DNA of 57,658 nt from Nemertoderma westbladi. Taxonomy: Eukaryota; Xenacoelomorpha; Nemertodermatida; Nemertodermatidae. Below are positions 19,738 through 29,242 of this stretch, in pieces. The notes under the pieces were generated by a model, which was not told the DNA's origin, did no database searches, and saw only the letters and a list, made by a program, of their open reading frames with translations. The stretch lies in assembly GCA_032718475.1 (NCBI GenBank), contig JAUCBJ010003297.1, forward strand, positions 1 to 57,658, in the 5' to 3' direction. Position numbers and translations under genes: made by a program. How positions within the stretch are numbered: position 1 is the stretch's first letter; the number at the start of each line of letters is the position of its first letter.

Positions 19738-20586
19738 ATGAGTGACAAACAAGACTATATGAAGAATACACAAACCGACTATGACTCATGCGACGGAGAT
19801 AAGTCAGCAGCGGAAGAACAACAGGGGAAGACTCGCGAGCCTACTGAACCTACACCGTGTGCGTCACCAGTACATCCAACGGGAGTACCGGATGCCGTAG
19901 TACGAGGCGACGGCAGGACCGAGGACTTTCTAACTGTTCCGCAACCTAGATATAGGGAAACGGACATGGTAAGTTCAGCAGGAAGCACAGAAAGTGTGGT
20001 TAGAAGCGTCGGAGGTTACATGGCGCATATAACCAGGAGTATTGGAGAAGGCCAACGCATATTAGACGAGTTGACCGCTCCGATGTCTCGATTCGAGTTC
20101 TACACCCTCCAGGTTAGAGTACAAAGTAGAGTACACAAGTCCGTAGATAACCTAATTGGTCTACAAGATCTAGCTAGACAGAGACAGGACATGGATACTC
20201 AACTTAGAATCCTCGAGAAACTAATGATCGCTAGAGAGAAACTGATTCAGTTTAAGTCGACGATTAGGCAGATACAACAGGAGCAAGCGGACCAGTTGTT
20301 AGGTGAGTCAGTTTCGGACGAATTATTACAACCGGAGGAAGAACAGGAACTGTACCGACTGGATGGACAATTGAAACACCTGACGGACCACTTACGTATA
20401 TGCGGCGAAGACGTCGGCGATTTGGAAACCGTACCGGAATATACGAGGGACACTTCACCCGTACGAATCGAATCGGCAACGGGAATATTGGATCAATCGT
20501 TGGTAAGTATTCGTAGCGAAATTGGCGAGGGAAGTATGGTTACGTCAGAAGTTGCTCGACAACAGCAAGAATTATACCGACAATGA
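19738..20586 (+). CDS. gag: Element B gag, N-terminal part (ends at TGA)
   Basis: 282 codons from the first ATG after the leader. The start is acidic and disordered, with a copy of the 17-bp motif giving KTREPTEP (about residues 30-37). Helical regions follow (about 85-170 and 180-230). The stop TGA (20584-20586) is followed in the same frame by the next 2663-codon frame without another stop. Element A reads straight through here with a Gln codon and the same surrounding residues. The TGA is therefore either a recent nonsense mutation or a site of readthrough; the sequence alone cannot decide. It acts as the start of the BEL-type gag, which forms the cytoplasmic particle. Confidence 0.85.
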   Translation: MSDKQDYMKNTQTDYDSCDGDKSAAEEQQGKTREPTEPTPCASPVHPTGVPDAVVRGDGRTEDFLTVPQPRYRETDMVSSAGSTESVVRSVGGYMAHITRSIGEGQRILDELTAPMSRFEFYTLQVRVQSRVHKSVDNLIGLQDLARQRQDMDTQLRILEKLMIAREKLIQFKSTIRQIQQEQADQLLGESVSDELLQPEEEQELYRLDGQLKHLTDHLRICGEDVGDLETVPEYTRDTSPVRIESATGILDQSLVSIRSEIGEGSMVTSEVARQQQELYRQ

Positions 20587-20592
20587 CGAGAA

Positions 20593-23500
20593 ATGGAGGA
20601 ACAAGCTCAACTTCTAGTGATGCAGGCAGCAGTAGAAGAAGAGAAGCTACGCGTTGCGAATGTAGCGAGAATCTCTCATCTACAGGAACAAGCTGAATTA
20701 GAAGCAGCTGAAGTAGAAAGGTTAGAGGTAGACATTGCTCAACGAACAGCAGCGGCTGATTTAGCGCAACGAAACGCAGCGGCCGAACTAGAGCGACAAA
20801 CGACAGCGGCGGAATTAGAGCGACAAACGGCAGAATTAAAGCGACAAACGGCAGCGGCCGAACTAGAGCGACAAACGGCAGCGGCCGAACTAGAGCGACA
20901 AACTGCCGAACTAGAGCGACAAACGGCAGCGGCGGAATTAGAACGAGAACGGTTAGTTTCGGAAGCGCGGGCCGAAATGAAAACACGGCAAATAAAAGCT
21001 CAATCCGCTATACGACAAGCGGAGTTTGAGGCGCAACGACAACAAACGGAACAAAGAGAGAAGACAGCTAAACTTCATTTCGAACTCGAGAAGAAGGCGA
21101 GAGAATTAGCCGAAGCCAAGGAAAATCTGGATCTTCTAGCCCGTGATCGATCGATGAGATCTCGTGATGGACATGATTTGGACCAGTTAGAGGTAAGACA
21201 TCGCCAAATTCAGGAACGGAAGAAGGAAGGAAGCGTAGGAGCACCCGGACGGGAACGACAATTAGTAAAAGACTTATGTCAAAGATTCCCTCAAGTAACC
21301 CCTATGTTCGCACCAGTTACAACTAAGAAACCTGTTTCGATTGCGGGTAGTAGTGATATTTCTCCTATCCATGGTGCGACGGAACACAGGTTTGTTATTC
21401 CGGACAAGTTTATACCGCCAAGAGCAACGTCGTCGCCTATTCCAAAAGTCAAGGTAAGTAACCCGCCGATTACAGATCGTAGTAGTTTATTAGTCGGACC
21501 TGCACTACTGACGACAAAACAGGTGAGTCCACCTCTGACGCCAAAACCTGTTACACACTACGCTTACCCAATGACGTTTAGGCCAACAAGGCCTTTGGAT
21601 TCAAACGCTGTTACTCGACCACCGGTTCAGTTTACATCGCAATCTACGACTTCGAGGAAGACTTGTGAGCCTACCGAACAACGGAGAACAGTGGATACGC
21701 GACCGTTCAACCAATTTACATCGCAATCTACGACTTCGAGGAAGACTTGTGAGCCTACCGAACAACGGAGAACAGTGGATATGCAACCGTTCAACCAATT
21801 TACATCGCAATCTACGACTTCGAGGAAGACTTGTGAGCCTACCGAACAACGGAGAACAGTGGATGATGTTCCGAAACGAAACGTGAGAATTCGTACAACG
21901 CAACGGACGCGAGCACGTCGACCACCATATCCAGATGATAGTAGTACTTCGAGCGAATCGGATTACCCGAAATGCGAGGTATTTAGAACAGGGGCGGCCG
22001 ATGAATATAAACGCGAGCGTTCAGATAACTCCTTTGTAGACAATCCTCCACAGAATACACCAACACAGAAGGCGTTACAACCAACGGACGCAATCAGTAC
22101 ACAACAGTTCGCCGACATCCTGCGACCAGTTGTTAACAAGTTGGCTCAGATCGAGGAGCGTCTGGAGGAAGTTCAAACCGATAGTTCGAGGAACACTGAA
22201 TTCGAACACAATAGACACCCGAAGGAACCACAAAGACCGGTACCTTCAAAACACCCATCGTATCAGGGAAAAGCGCCAAGAAGGGATATCAACCAGTGTA
22301 CCAACCAAGGACGCGAAACTCTGAACGTTGCCGAGGAGATAGCGAAATTCGCAGCCAGACAGGGATTGCCGGTGCAACAACCACCTAAGTTTTCCGGTAG
22401 CTCAAAACACTGGCATACTTTCGTAGACTATATCGAATCCCAGATCGCCGTGTGCGCCTTTACATCACGGGATAAGTTTAATTACCTGCTTCAAACGTTA
22501 TCAGGAGAACCTAAACGTTTAGCGGAGACCTTCGTTGGTGTACCGGACGCCTTTGAACTAGCGTACGATCGTTTAACTTCGATCTACGGAGGTACAGTCA
22601 GTATGGCCAGGTCAGTTATAGAGGAACTCTGTAAGGGAGGGGCTATCACTAAACCCGTCGACTTATTAAAACTGGCCGACGAGATAAAGAATGCTATCAC
22701 TACTTTAAGATCCATTGGACAACTTGACTACGGGAATACCCCTACAGTCCTATTAAAGATCATAGGACGACACCACCATCGACTTCGTCGGGAGTGGAGA
22801 AAGATCGAATACCAGCGAGAAGAGCGGGGTGGATTCTTAAAACTAGAGGATGTGTACCTTTTGATATCCAGGGAAGCAGTTGTAGAAACTCGATCCAACT
22901 ACACTGACCAGCACATCGTAGCAGAAGGGATCACCTTGCCATCCTCCAACCGACAAAAACCCCAGACAACATCCACCAAGACGGCCACTTACGCCACACC
23001 GACGGAATCACGACAATTCTCGGACGGTAGTAGGGTATCTGCGCCCATTGGGACAAAACAGACGAGACAACAACTCAGTACCGACTTCAGCGGCTGCCAA
23101 TACTGCGAGCATTTAGGCAAGCGGTATATCGGTCACAAGTTGCGAGGTTGTCGACAGTTTCGCGAGTTAAACTCGGAAGAACGACGGCTGCAGATACGGC
23201 CATTGGACTCTTGTTGGCGGTGTACACGACACGGACACGTCCGTAAAGATTGCCCAAATACCGACACTTGTCCATCCTGTGGACGCAACCACGATGGTCT
23301 GCTCCACACAGACAGCCACACACCGACAAAACGCTTCGCCAGGGAACACCCGGAAGCAGCAGCGAGATGTGATGCGGCCTACAGAAAACGAGAATCGAAA
23401 ACGACTCCGACCTTCGTGACCCATATTGAGGATTGCTTCTCAGAACAACCCGGATCGTCGGACGAAGAGTCAGAAGACGATGACGTATATTCGGATGGAG

Positions 23501-26500
23501 ATGAACAGCCATCGATCGCGCTTCTGACTACTGACCAACTAAAGGGATTTAGTGTAATTCCGATTAAGATTACTGGCACAAGGGGGAGTAAGAGAATCTA
23601 CGCTATTCTAGATTCAGCCTCATCTCACAGTTACGTGGATGAAAAGATAGCTGATGTAGTGACGGATCGCAGACAAGGTAAGCGCGTCAGTTATACCGTA
23701 AGTAGTATGCACGGACAACGTGCAATACCAGTGACACGAGTCAAGTTAAACTTAGACTCTCTTCTTCCGAAATCGCAACACAGCGAGAGGGAGAGGTCTT
23801 TGTTACCCTTCAAGGATTTGACCTTTGCGGCCACCAAAGACTTTAGTAACCTACTAGGTCCGGTCCCAGAACAATCCTTGGAGGACCGTAAGTATTTCAG
23901 ACACCTTGGTGTACCCGAATGTCCTGTCAATTATAGATCGGTAGCCATGCTGATCGGGACAGACCAATTCAACCTACACCAAGTGTGGGAAACCAGACCA
24001 TCGGCAGTCGTAGCGGGAAACGCATACGCCTGCAGAACGCCGATAGGGTGGTATACTCGAGCGCCTGTGCGCACACTAGACGTAAGTGACGAGGAAGACG
24101 ATGTACAAAGTACATGTAGTTTATTAACTACAAATTCAATTCATTCCTTCTCACACGACGTGAACCATACTACACTACAGTCGACAAAACATGACAGACG
24201 TGTGACTAGTATGATAAGTCACAAGGAGCAGCTAATCCACCAGCGGAGTTTAGAACTTGGGGAGAAGACGAGTCAGCTAGAGATTCCATCGACGACAGAT
24301 GATAACGCCGGAAGGCTTGCGAGTCTACCTACCCCAATAACCTCAACAATACCCGTCAATATCGATAATGACGCGTTGAGAAATCATCAAATGGAACAAG
24401 CTGCACTGGACAAAGAATTAACGGAGAAGACTATCAGGTGGTTAGAACAAGATACAGCTGAACCCGGTAGCTACGAACCTTGTATGTCGGAACAGGAGAA
24501 ACAATCTCTGAAGATCATGGAAGATACTATCCGACAGACGGAGGACGGACATTATGAGGTAGGGATGTTATGGCGTAGCCAAAGTCCTAAACTCATAAAT
24601 AACTATCCACTGGCTCTAAGACGTCTACACTCAATACGGCAACGTCTATTAAAGGACGAGAAAGCCCATCTGCAGTACAACACTCAGATGGAGACGTATT
24701 TGACTAAGGGATACGCTATCCGAATGACTAACCCGGAGATAGTGACTGACCAAACATATTACTTGCCACATCACTATGTGAGACACCCCGACAAACCAGA
24801 CAAAGTACGGGTAGTCAATGACTGTGCGGCTCTGTTTGAGGGAATGTCCCTCAATAGCGAGTTGATGGATGGACCAAACATGAATAATTATCTTATGGGG
24901 GTGATTATGCGCTTCCGTCAGCGTCAAGTAGCTTTTACTTGCGACGTTGAAGCGATGTTTCACCAAGTGAGAGCGTTAGAGCGAGACAGAGACAGTTTGA
25001 GGTTCCTCTGGTATCCGGAAGGAGACTTAAGTCTACCACCGGCGACTTACCAAATGCAAGTTCGCGTTTTCGGTGCCAGGGACAGCCCAAACTGCACGAT
25101 GTACGCCCTAAAACAAGCCGCTAGGGATCAGAAACACCTGTATGACCCAGAGATAATTAGGATTGTGGAACGTGACTTTTACGTCGACGACGGATTACAG
25201 AGTTGCGACACAGTAGAACGTGCTACAACAGTAGCACATCAATTACGGGACTGCTTAGTGGGCGGAGGTTTTAACCTCACCAAATTCGCCTCAAACAGTG
25301 CCAAATTAGTAGATTCATTCGGAACGACTGAGCGTGGAGGTGGTGACATAGACCTAGAGTTCGAACCACTACCGACGACCAAGGTGTTGGGGCTCTTTTG
25401 GGACCCAAACACGGACAACTTTCGAGTGAAGGTGAGACTGGACAGTCAAGAAAACACACTGACAAAGAGATCATGCTTGTCAAAATTGAGCCGATTGTTC
25501 GATCCATTAGGATTCATCAGTCCAATAATACTGCAAGCCCGCATTTATATGCGCAGTATTTGGAAGGATGGACTGACATGGGACGAGCCGATCTCATCAG
25601 ACCAAGTGGACTTATGGAAGACCTGGGAGGCGGAATTATCTTCGCTAGAGGATTATTCCATACCCAGAGTCTACTTTCCATTACAAACAACGTTTCCTGA
25701 CAACTTGGAATTACATTGTTTTTCTGACGCCAGTGACAACGGTTTTGGTGTGGCAGCGTACTTGCGCAGACAAGTAGACTCAGAAGAATTCGATGTTTCG
25801 CTCATTACTTCTAAGGCAAAAACAATGCCTACTAAGTATATGACGACACCACGAGCTGAGCTACAAGCCGCAACCCTGTCAACCACCATCGTGAACCTTA
25901 TACAGACAGAACTACAGTCAAGTTTACAGATATTTTATTGGACTGACGCGACGTTGGTTTTATTTTACATAAACAACGACACACTTGAATTCAAGACATT
26001 CGTAGCTAACCGTCGCGCGGAAATTCTAGACCGTTCAATAAAAGAAGATTGGCGACATTGTCCCGGACCACAAAACCCAGCCGATATTGCGTCGCGAGGA
26101 ATGATGCCTGAGGAATTCTGTAAACCGGAGAACAAAGAATTTTGGCAGCACGGACCACGGTTCTTACAAGGTTCAACACTAAATTGGCCACCGTTATACG
26201 ACAACAAGTCTAACACCATCCCTAAGGACGCCGAAATCAAGAAACCAAAAAAGGGGAAGGCAAAGAAAAAGACGACGGCGACTAAACTCAAGAAAAAACC
26301 GAAGGCGAAATGGAAAGCGATAACTTCAAAGGTCAAGAGAGGAAGACTTGCGAGCCTTTCTACACCAGACATATCGCCAGACGGTCAAACAGACACGTTA
26401 CTAGACAGCCAACCAGACATTTTGCCAGACATATCACAAAATGTTCTACCAGACACTAGTGACATATTGACAGATAGTAAAGCCGCAGTTTCCCTATTGG

Positions 26501-28584
26501 AGCGGCCTTCTGTTGACAAACAACCAGATACGTTACCAGACGTATCGCCAGACACATTACTAGACAGTCGACTAGACATTTTGTCAGAAACATCACAAAA
26601 TGTTCTACCGGACATTAGTAATGTATTGACTAACAGTAAAGCCGCAGTTTCCCTATTGGAGCGGCCTTGTATTGACAAACTACCAATTTTGACGCACTTG
26701 AGCAACCATAAGCACGGTGAAACCTCATGTATTACAGATGTGGGTAGTACCTACGCTAATGTAAATACAGGTGTTACTTTGCGCTCAAGAGACATACCGA
26801 ACTTGCAACCTATGGTGAAACCTGGGATTAATGTCGGCAGAAAATTAAGTTTACCGAAACCCAGTGACCCCATAGAGTTCAAACCACCATTAACGATCGA
26901 CTTACAAAGTACCGACAATCAAGGTAAGAAGACGAAGAAGGACAAATTACTTGTAGACCCGGACGGATCAACAGTCAACAAGGGAATACTTACCGGCGGA
27001 CCCGTGGGCCCTTATAGTAAATCAAAACCTTCCAAAATCTCCATTGACTTACCTGATGACGTCACAAATACTCACGTCGACCGTATTGTAAACCTAACAG
27101 ATTCTTGGACAAAAGCTTGCCGAAAATTAGCGTGGATTGTACGTTTTGTACAATACGTTAAAGGCAAACGTGACTTTACACGTCGACTTACATTGGCTGA
27201 GATTGACAGGTGTGAAATTAAATTAATTCGCCATTACCAACTGCGATATTTCGCGCGCGAATTCACATCTATAAATCAAGGTCAACCAATCAAGTCGTCA
27301 CCAATACTGAGTTGGAGTCCGATTATTTATAATGGCTTAATTTGTCATAAATCTCGGCTTCAAAACATTGACTTTAACACGAACTTTAGATACCCAATAA
27401 TAATACCGCAGCATCACGAACTACAACGTGCAATGATACTGGACGCACATTTACATCTGAAACACGCTGGAAGACACCACTGTCTTTCCTACTTACGTAC
27501 AAGATTTGTATTAATTAGACCCAGTAAAGCGTTAAGTTCAGTGACACGTACGTGTATTATTTGTAAAAAGGTACATTCTAGAATAGGTACCCAAGAAATG
27601 AGTGAACTTCCACAAGCACGACTTCAAGCATTCAGACCACCTTTTACAGAGACTGGAATTGATTGCTTTGGTCCCATACATACGAAACGTGGACGTATAC
27701 TAGTAAAACGCTGGGGACTGATTTTCACATGTATGTCCAGTAGGGCAGTTCATATTGAACGTGTGATGGATATTTCCACCAACGCGTTTATACTAGCATT
27801 GCGGCGATTTATCGCCAGATGCGGACTAGTGAAATGCTTGTACTCAGACCAAGGGACAAACTTTGTTGGTGCTCGGAATGAGATTGCTAGAGCCTTTAAG
27901 AAATTAGATCATGATCAAATCTCGAACGAACTACAACCTCACAAGATTGTTTGGAAGTTTAATCCTCCAGATAGTCCATGGAGAGGCGGAGTCTGGGAGA
28001 GATTGATTAGATCTATAAAGACGGCAATGGCAAAAGTCAATCCAGTAAACCACATATTGACAGACAACCAACTGACAACACTGTTTGTTGAAATCGAGGC
28101 AATACTAAATACTAGACCAATAGTATTAGTACCCGATGACAAACAATCTCAGTTTGCTTTGACACCGGCACACCTGCTTATGCAGGCACCGACCACATTG
28201 ACACCTATTTCTATTCCAATAGAAAGCGATAGCTACGGTAGAAAAGCATGGAAAATCACGCAACTACTAGCTAACAAATTCTGGGAAATATGGCAAAACC
28301 ATTATTTGCCCTCTATTTCTGCCAGAACAACTTGGTACAATAACACCCGCGCATTAAAGCCGGGAGATCACGTGCTGTTAGCAGAAGTGAATCTAAAAAG
28401 ACGCTTCTGGATAACAGGTGTAATTTTAGCCACACATCCATCTATGGATGGAGTGACAAGAACTGTGACGGTACGGACAATTGACGGTCGTACAGTTGAC
28501 AGACCGACTCAACGTCTCGTACTTCTCGAAGAGACTCGTAACGAGTCTGGAGACTACAAATCGTCACCTAATATTAGTAAATAA
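20593..28584 (+). CDS. gag-pol: Element B gag-pol polyprotein
   Basis: 2663 codons. Residues 1-215 are a Gln/Glu/Ala coiled coil with short repeats. Residues 300-440 are basic and Ser/Thr-rich, with an 84-bp repeat. About 590-770 is the DUF1759-type gag core (FSGSSKHWHTFVDY...). Zinc-finger Cys/His clusters follow (835-905), then an aspartyl protease with LDSASSHSY (D1007, a DSA triad in place of DSG/DTG). The reverse transcriptase has D1451 and YVDD (D1532, D1533). RNase H has FSDASDNGFG (D1712). After a Lys-rich and Asp/Pro-rich linker comes the H2C2 integrase N-domain (about 2274-2325), the core D2357, D2419, E2469 and a DUF5641 C-domain. All catalytic residues of RT, RNase H and integrase are present, so it could copy and integrate if the upstream TGA is overcome. 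Confidence 0.95.
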   Translation: MEEQAQLLVMQAAVEEEKLRVANVARISHLQEQAELEAAEVERLEVDIAQRTAAADLAQRNAAAELERQTTAAELERQTAELKRQTAAAELERQTAAAELERQTAELERQTAAAELERERLVSEARAEMKTRQIKAQSAIRQAEFEAQRQQTEQREKTAKLHFELEKKARELAEAKENLDLLARDRSMRSRDGHDLDQLEVRHRQIQERKKEGSVGAPGRERQLVKDLCQRFPQVTPMFAPVTTKKPVSIAGSSDISPIHGATEHRFVIPDKFIPPRATSSPIPKVKVSNPPITDRSSLLVGPALLTTKQVSPPLTPKPVTHYAYPMTFRPTRPLDSNAVTRPPVQFTSQSTTSRKTCEPTEQRRTVDTRPFNQFTSQSTTSRKTCEPTEQRRTVDMQPFNQFTSQSTTSRKTCEPTEQRRTVDDVPKRNVRIRTTQRTRARRPPYPDDSSTSSESDYPKCEVFRTGAADEYKRERSDNSFVDNPPQNTPTQKALQPTDAISTQQFADILRPVVNKLAQIEERLEEVQTDSSRNTEFEHNRHPKEPQRPVPSKHPSYQGKAPRRDINQCTNQGRETLNVAEEIAKFAARQGLPVQQPPKFSGSSKHWHTFVDYIESQIAVCAFTSRDKFNYLLQTLSGEPKRLAETFVGVPDAFELAYDRLTSIYGGTVSMARSVIEELCKGGAITKPVDLLKLADEIKNAITTLRSIGQLDYGNTPTVLLKIIGRHHHRLRREWRKIEYQREERGGFLKLEDVYLLISREAVVETRSNYTDQHIVAEGITLPSSNRQKPQTTSTKTATYATPTESRQFSDGSRVSAPIGTKQTRQQLSTDFSGCQYCEHLGKRYIGHKLRGCRQFRELNSEERRLQIRPLDSCWRCTRHGHVRKDCPNTDTCPSCGRNHDGLLHTDSHTPTKRFAREHPEAAARCDAAYRKRESKTTPTFVTHIEDCFSEQPGSSDEESEDDDVYSDGDEQPSIALLTTDQLKGFSVIPIKITGTRGSKRIYAILDSASSHSYVDEKIADVVTDRRQGKRVSYTVSSMHGQRAIPVTRVKLNLDSLLPKSQHSERERSLLPFKDLTFAATKDFSNLLGPVPEQSLEDRKYFRHLGVPECPVNYRSVAMLIGTDQFNLHQVWETRPSAVVAGNAYACRTPIGWYTRAPVRTLDVSDEEDDVQSTCSLLTTNSIHSFSHDVNHTTLQSTKHDRRVTSMISHKEQLIHQRSLELGEKTSQLEIPSTTDDNAGRLASLPTPITSTIPVNIDNDALRNHQMEQAALDKELTEKTIRWLEQDTAEPGSYEPCMSEQEKQSLKIMEDTIRQTEDGHYEVGMLWRSQSPKLINNYPLALRRLHSIRQRLLKDEKAHLQYNTQMETYLTKGYAIRMTNPEIVTDQTYYLPHHYVRHPDKPDKVRVVNDCAALFEGMSLNSELMDGPNMNNYLMGVIMRFRQRQVAFTCDVEAMFHQVRALERDRDSLRFLWYPEGDLSLPPATYQMQVRVFGARDSPNCTMYALKQAARDQKHLYDPEIIRIVERDFYVDDGLQSCDTVERATTVAHQLRDCLVGGGFNLTKFASNSAKLVDSFGTTERGGGDIDLEFEPLPTTKVLGLFWDPNTDNFRVKVRLDSQENTLTKRSCLSKLSRLFDPLGFISPIILQARIYMRSIWKDGLTWDEPISSDQVDLWKTWEAELSSLEDYSIPRVYFPLQTTFPDNLELHCFSDASDNGFGVAAYLRRQVDSEEFDVSLITSKAKTMPTKYMTTPRAELQAATLSTTIVNLIQTELQSSLQIFYWTDATLVLFYINNDTLEFKTFVANRRAEILDRSIKEDWRHCPGPQNPADIASRGMMPEEFCKPENKEFWQHGPRFLQGSTLNWPPLYDNKSNTIPKDAEIKKPKKGKAKKKTTATKLKKKPKAKWKAITSKVKRGRLASLSTPDISPDGQTDTLLDSQPDILPDISQNVLPDTSDILTDSKAAVSLLERPSVDKQPDTLPDVSPDTLLDSRLDILSETSQNVLPDISNVLTNSKAAVSLLERPCIDKLPILTHLSNHKHGETSCITDVGSTYANVNTGVTLRSRDIPNLQPMVKPGINVGRKLSLPKPSDPIEFKPPLTIDLQSTDNQGKKTKKDKLLVDPDGSTVNKGILTGGPVGPYSKSKPSKISIDLPDDVTNTHVDRIVNLTDSWTKACRKLAWIVRFVQYVKGKRDFTRRLTLAEIDRCEIKLIRHYQLRYFAREFTSINQGQPIKSSPILSWSPIIYNGLICHKSRLQNIDFNTNFRYPIIIPQHHELQRAMILDAHLHLKHAGRHHCLSYLRTRFVLIRPSKALSSVTRTCIICKKVHSRIGTQEMSELPQARLQAFRPPFTETGIDCFGPIHTKRGRILVKRWGLIFTCMSSRAVHIERVMDISTNAFILALRRFIARCGLVKCLYSDQGTNFVGARNEIARAFKKLDHDQISNELQPHKIVWKFNPPDSPWRGGVWERLIRSIKTAMAKVNPVNHILTDNQLTTLFVEIEAILNTRPIVLVPDDKQSQFALTPAHLLMQAPTTLTPISIPIESDSYGRKAWKITQLLANKFWEIWQNHYLPSISARTTWYNNTRALKPGDHVLLAEVNLKRRFWITGVILATHPSMDGVTRTVTVRTIDGRTVDRPTQRLVLLEETRNESGDYKSSPNISK
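21631..21864 (+). repeat. 84-bp tandem repeat in gag of B, 3 units
   Basis: Units begin TTTACATCGCAATCTACG at 21631, 21715 and 21799. Each has 28 codons and carries one copy of the 17-bp motif (GGAAGACTTGTGAGCCT, read KTCEP). Element A has two units (motifs at 50197 and 50281, also 84 bp apart). Confidence 0.93.
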
Positions 28585-29242
28585 TTAGGAGTTTACAAAT
28601 AGATTTCCACGTACCTGTACACTGTAGTAAAGACAGCGGTAGAATTCCATTGTCTTTATATGTGAACATTGAGGGTAGTACCCTTATGTGTCACATAGGA
28701 GCGGGATTTGTAGGTATAAGAAATGGAATTCTACTTGGAACTCACAATATTGAGACATTTTCGAAATTTAGACAATCCATTTGGATTTGAAAAATTTTTT
28801 AAAATTTTCTCCAGTGAATAGATTTCAGGGTACAGTCGGGTGGAACTTAAAATTAGAGAAACAAGAGAGGAAGACTTGCGAGCCTTTCTTAAAATTTTAA
28901 TTAAATTTTACACGGTCTTGTTTCAATAAGTTACGTCAAAATAGACTCCCCTATATTTATTACTAATTCTTGATTGCTTATTTTCTGATAATAGTTTGGG
29001 ATCAAAAAGTGAGTATTTTAGACTCACAGCCAGTTTAGCCCAAATTCGTTTTTATTTCGGCAAAAATTTTAGATAAGAAGCAGCGTGTCATTAAAGAAAC
29101 CCTAGATCTTAGGCTATGGGTAGGAGGTTAGAGCGTTGTCGAGCCCAAAGGGCAGACGAAACTCTCACGTCTCCTCACAACTAACTACAAACTCTGTTGT
29201 ATTCCCTCTAGTAGTAATGATTATGTAACTACACCCCTAATT
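28585..29242 (+). other. Element B spacer between pol and ORF2
   Basis: 658 bp, AT-rich, with a copy of the 17-bp motif at 28869. It corresponds to 5224-5780 of A, where a frame of about 80 residues is open; here two single-base deletions break it (TTTT/TTT where A has TTTTT/TTTT). It may hold signals for expressing ORF2, but I see no clear promoter or splice acceptor. Confidence 0.6.
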
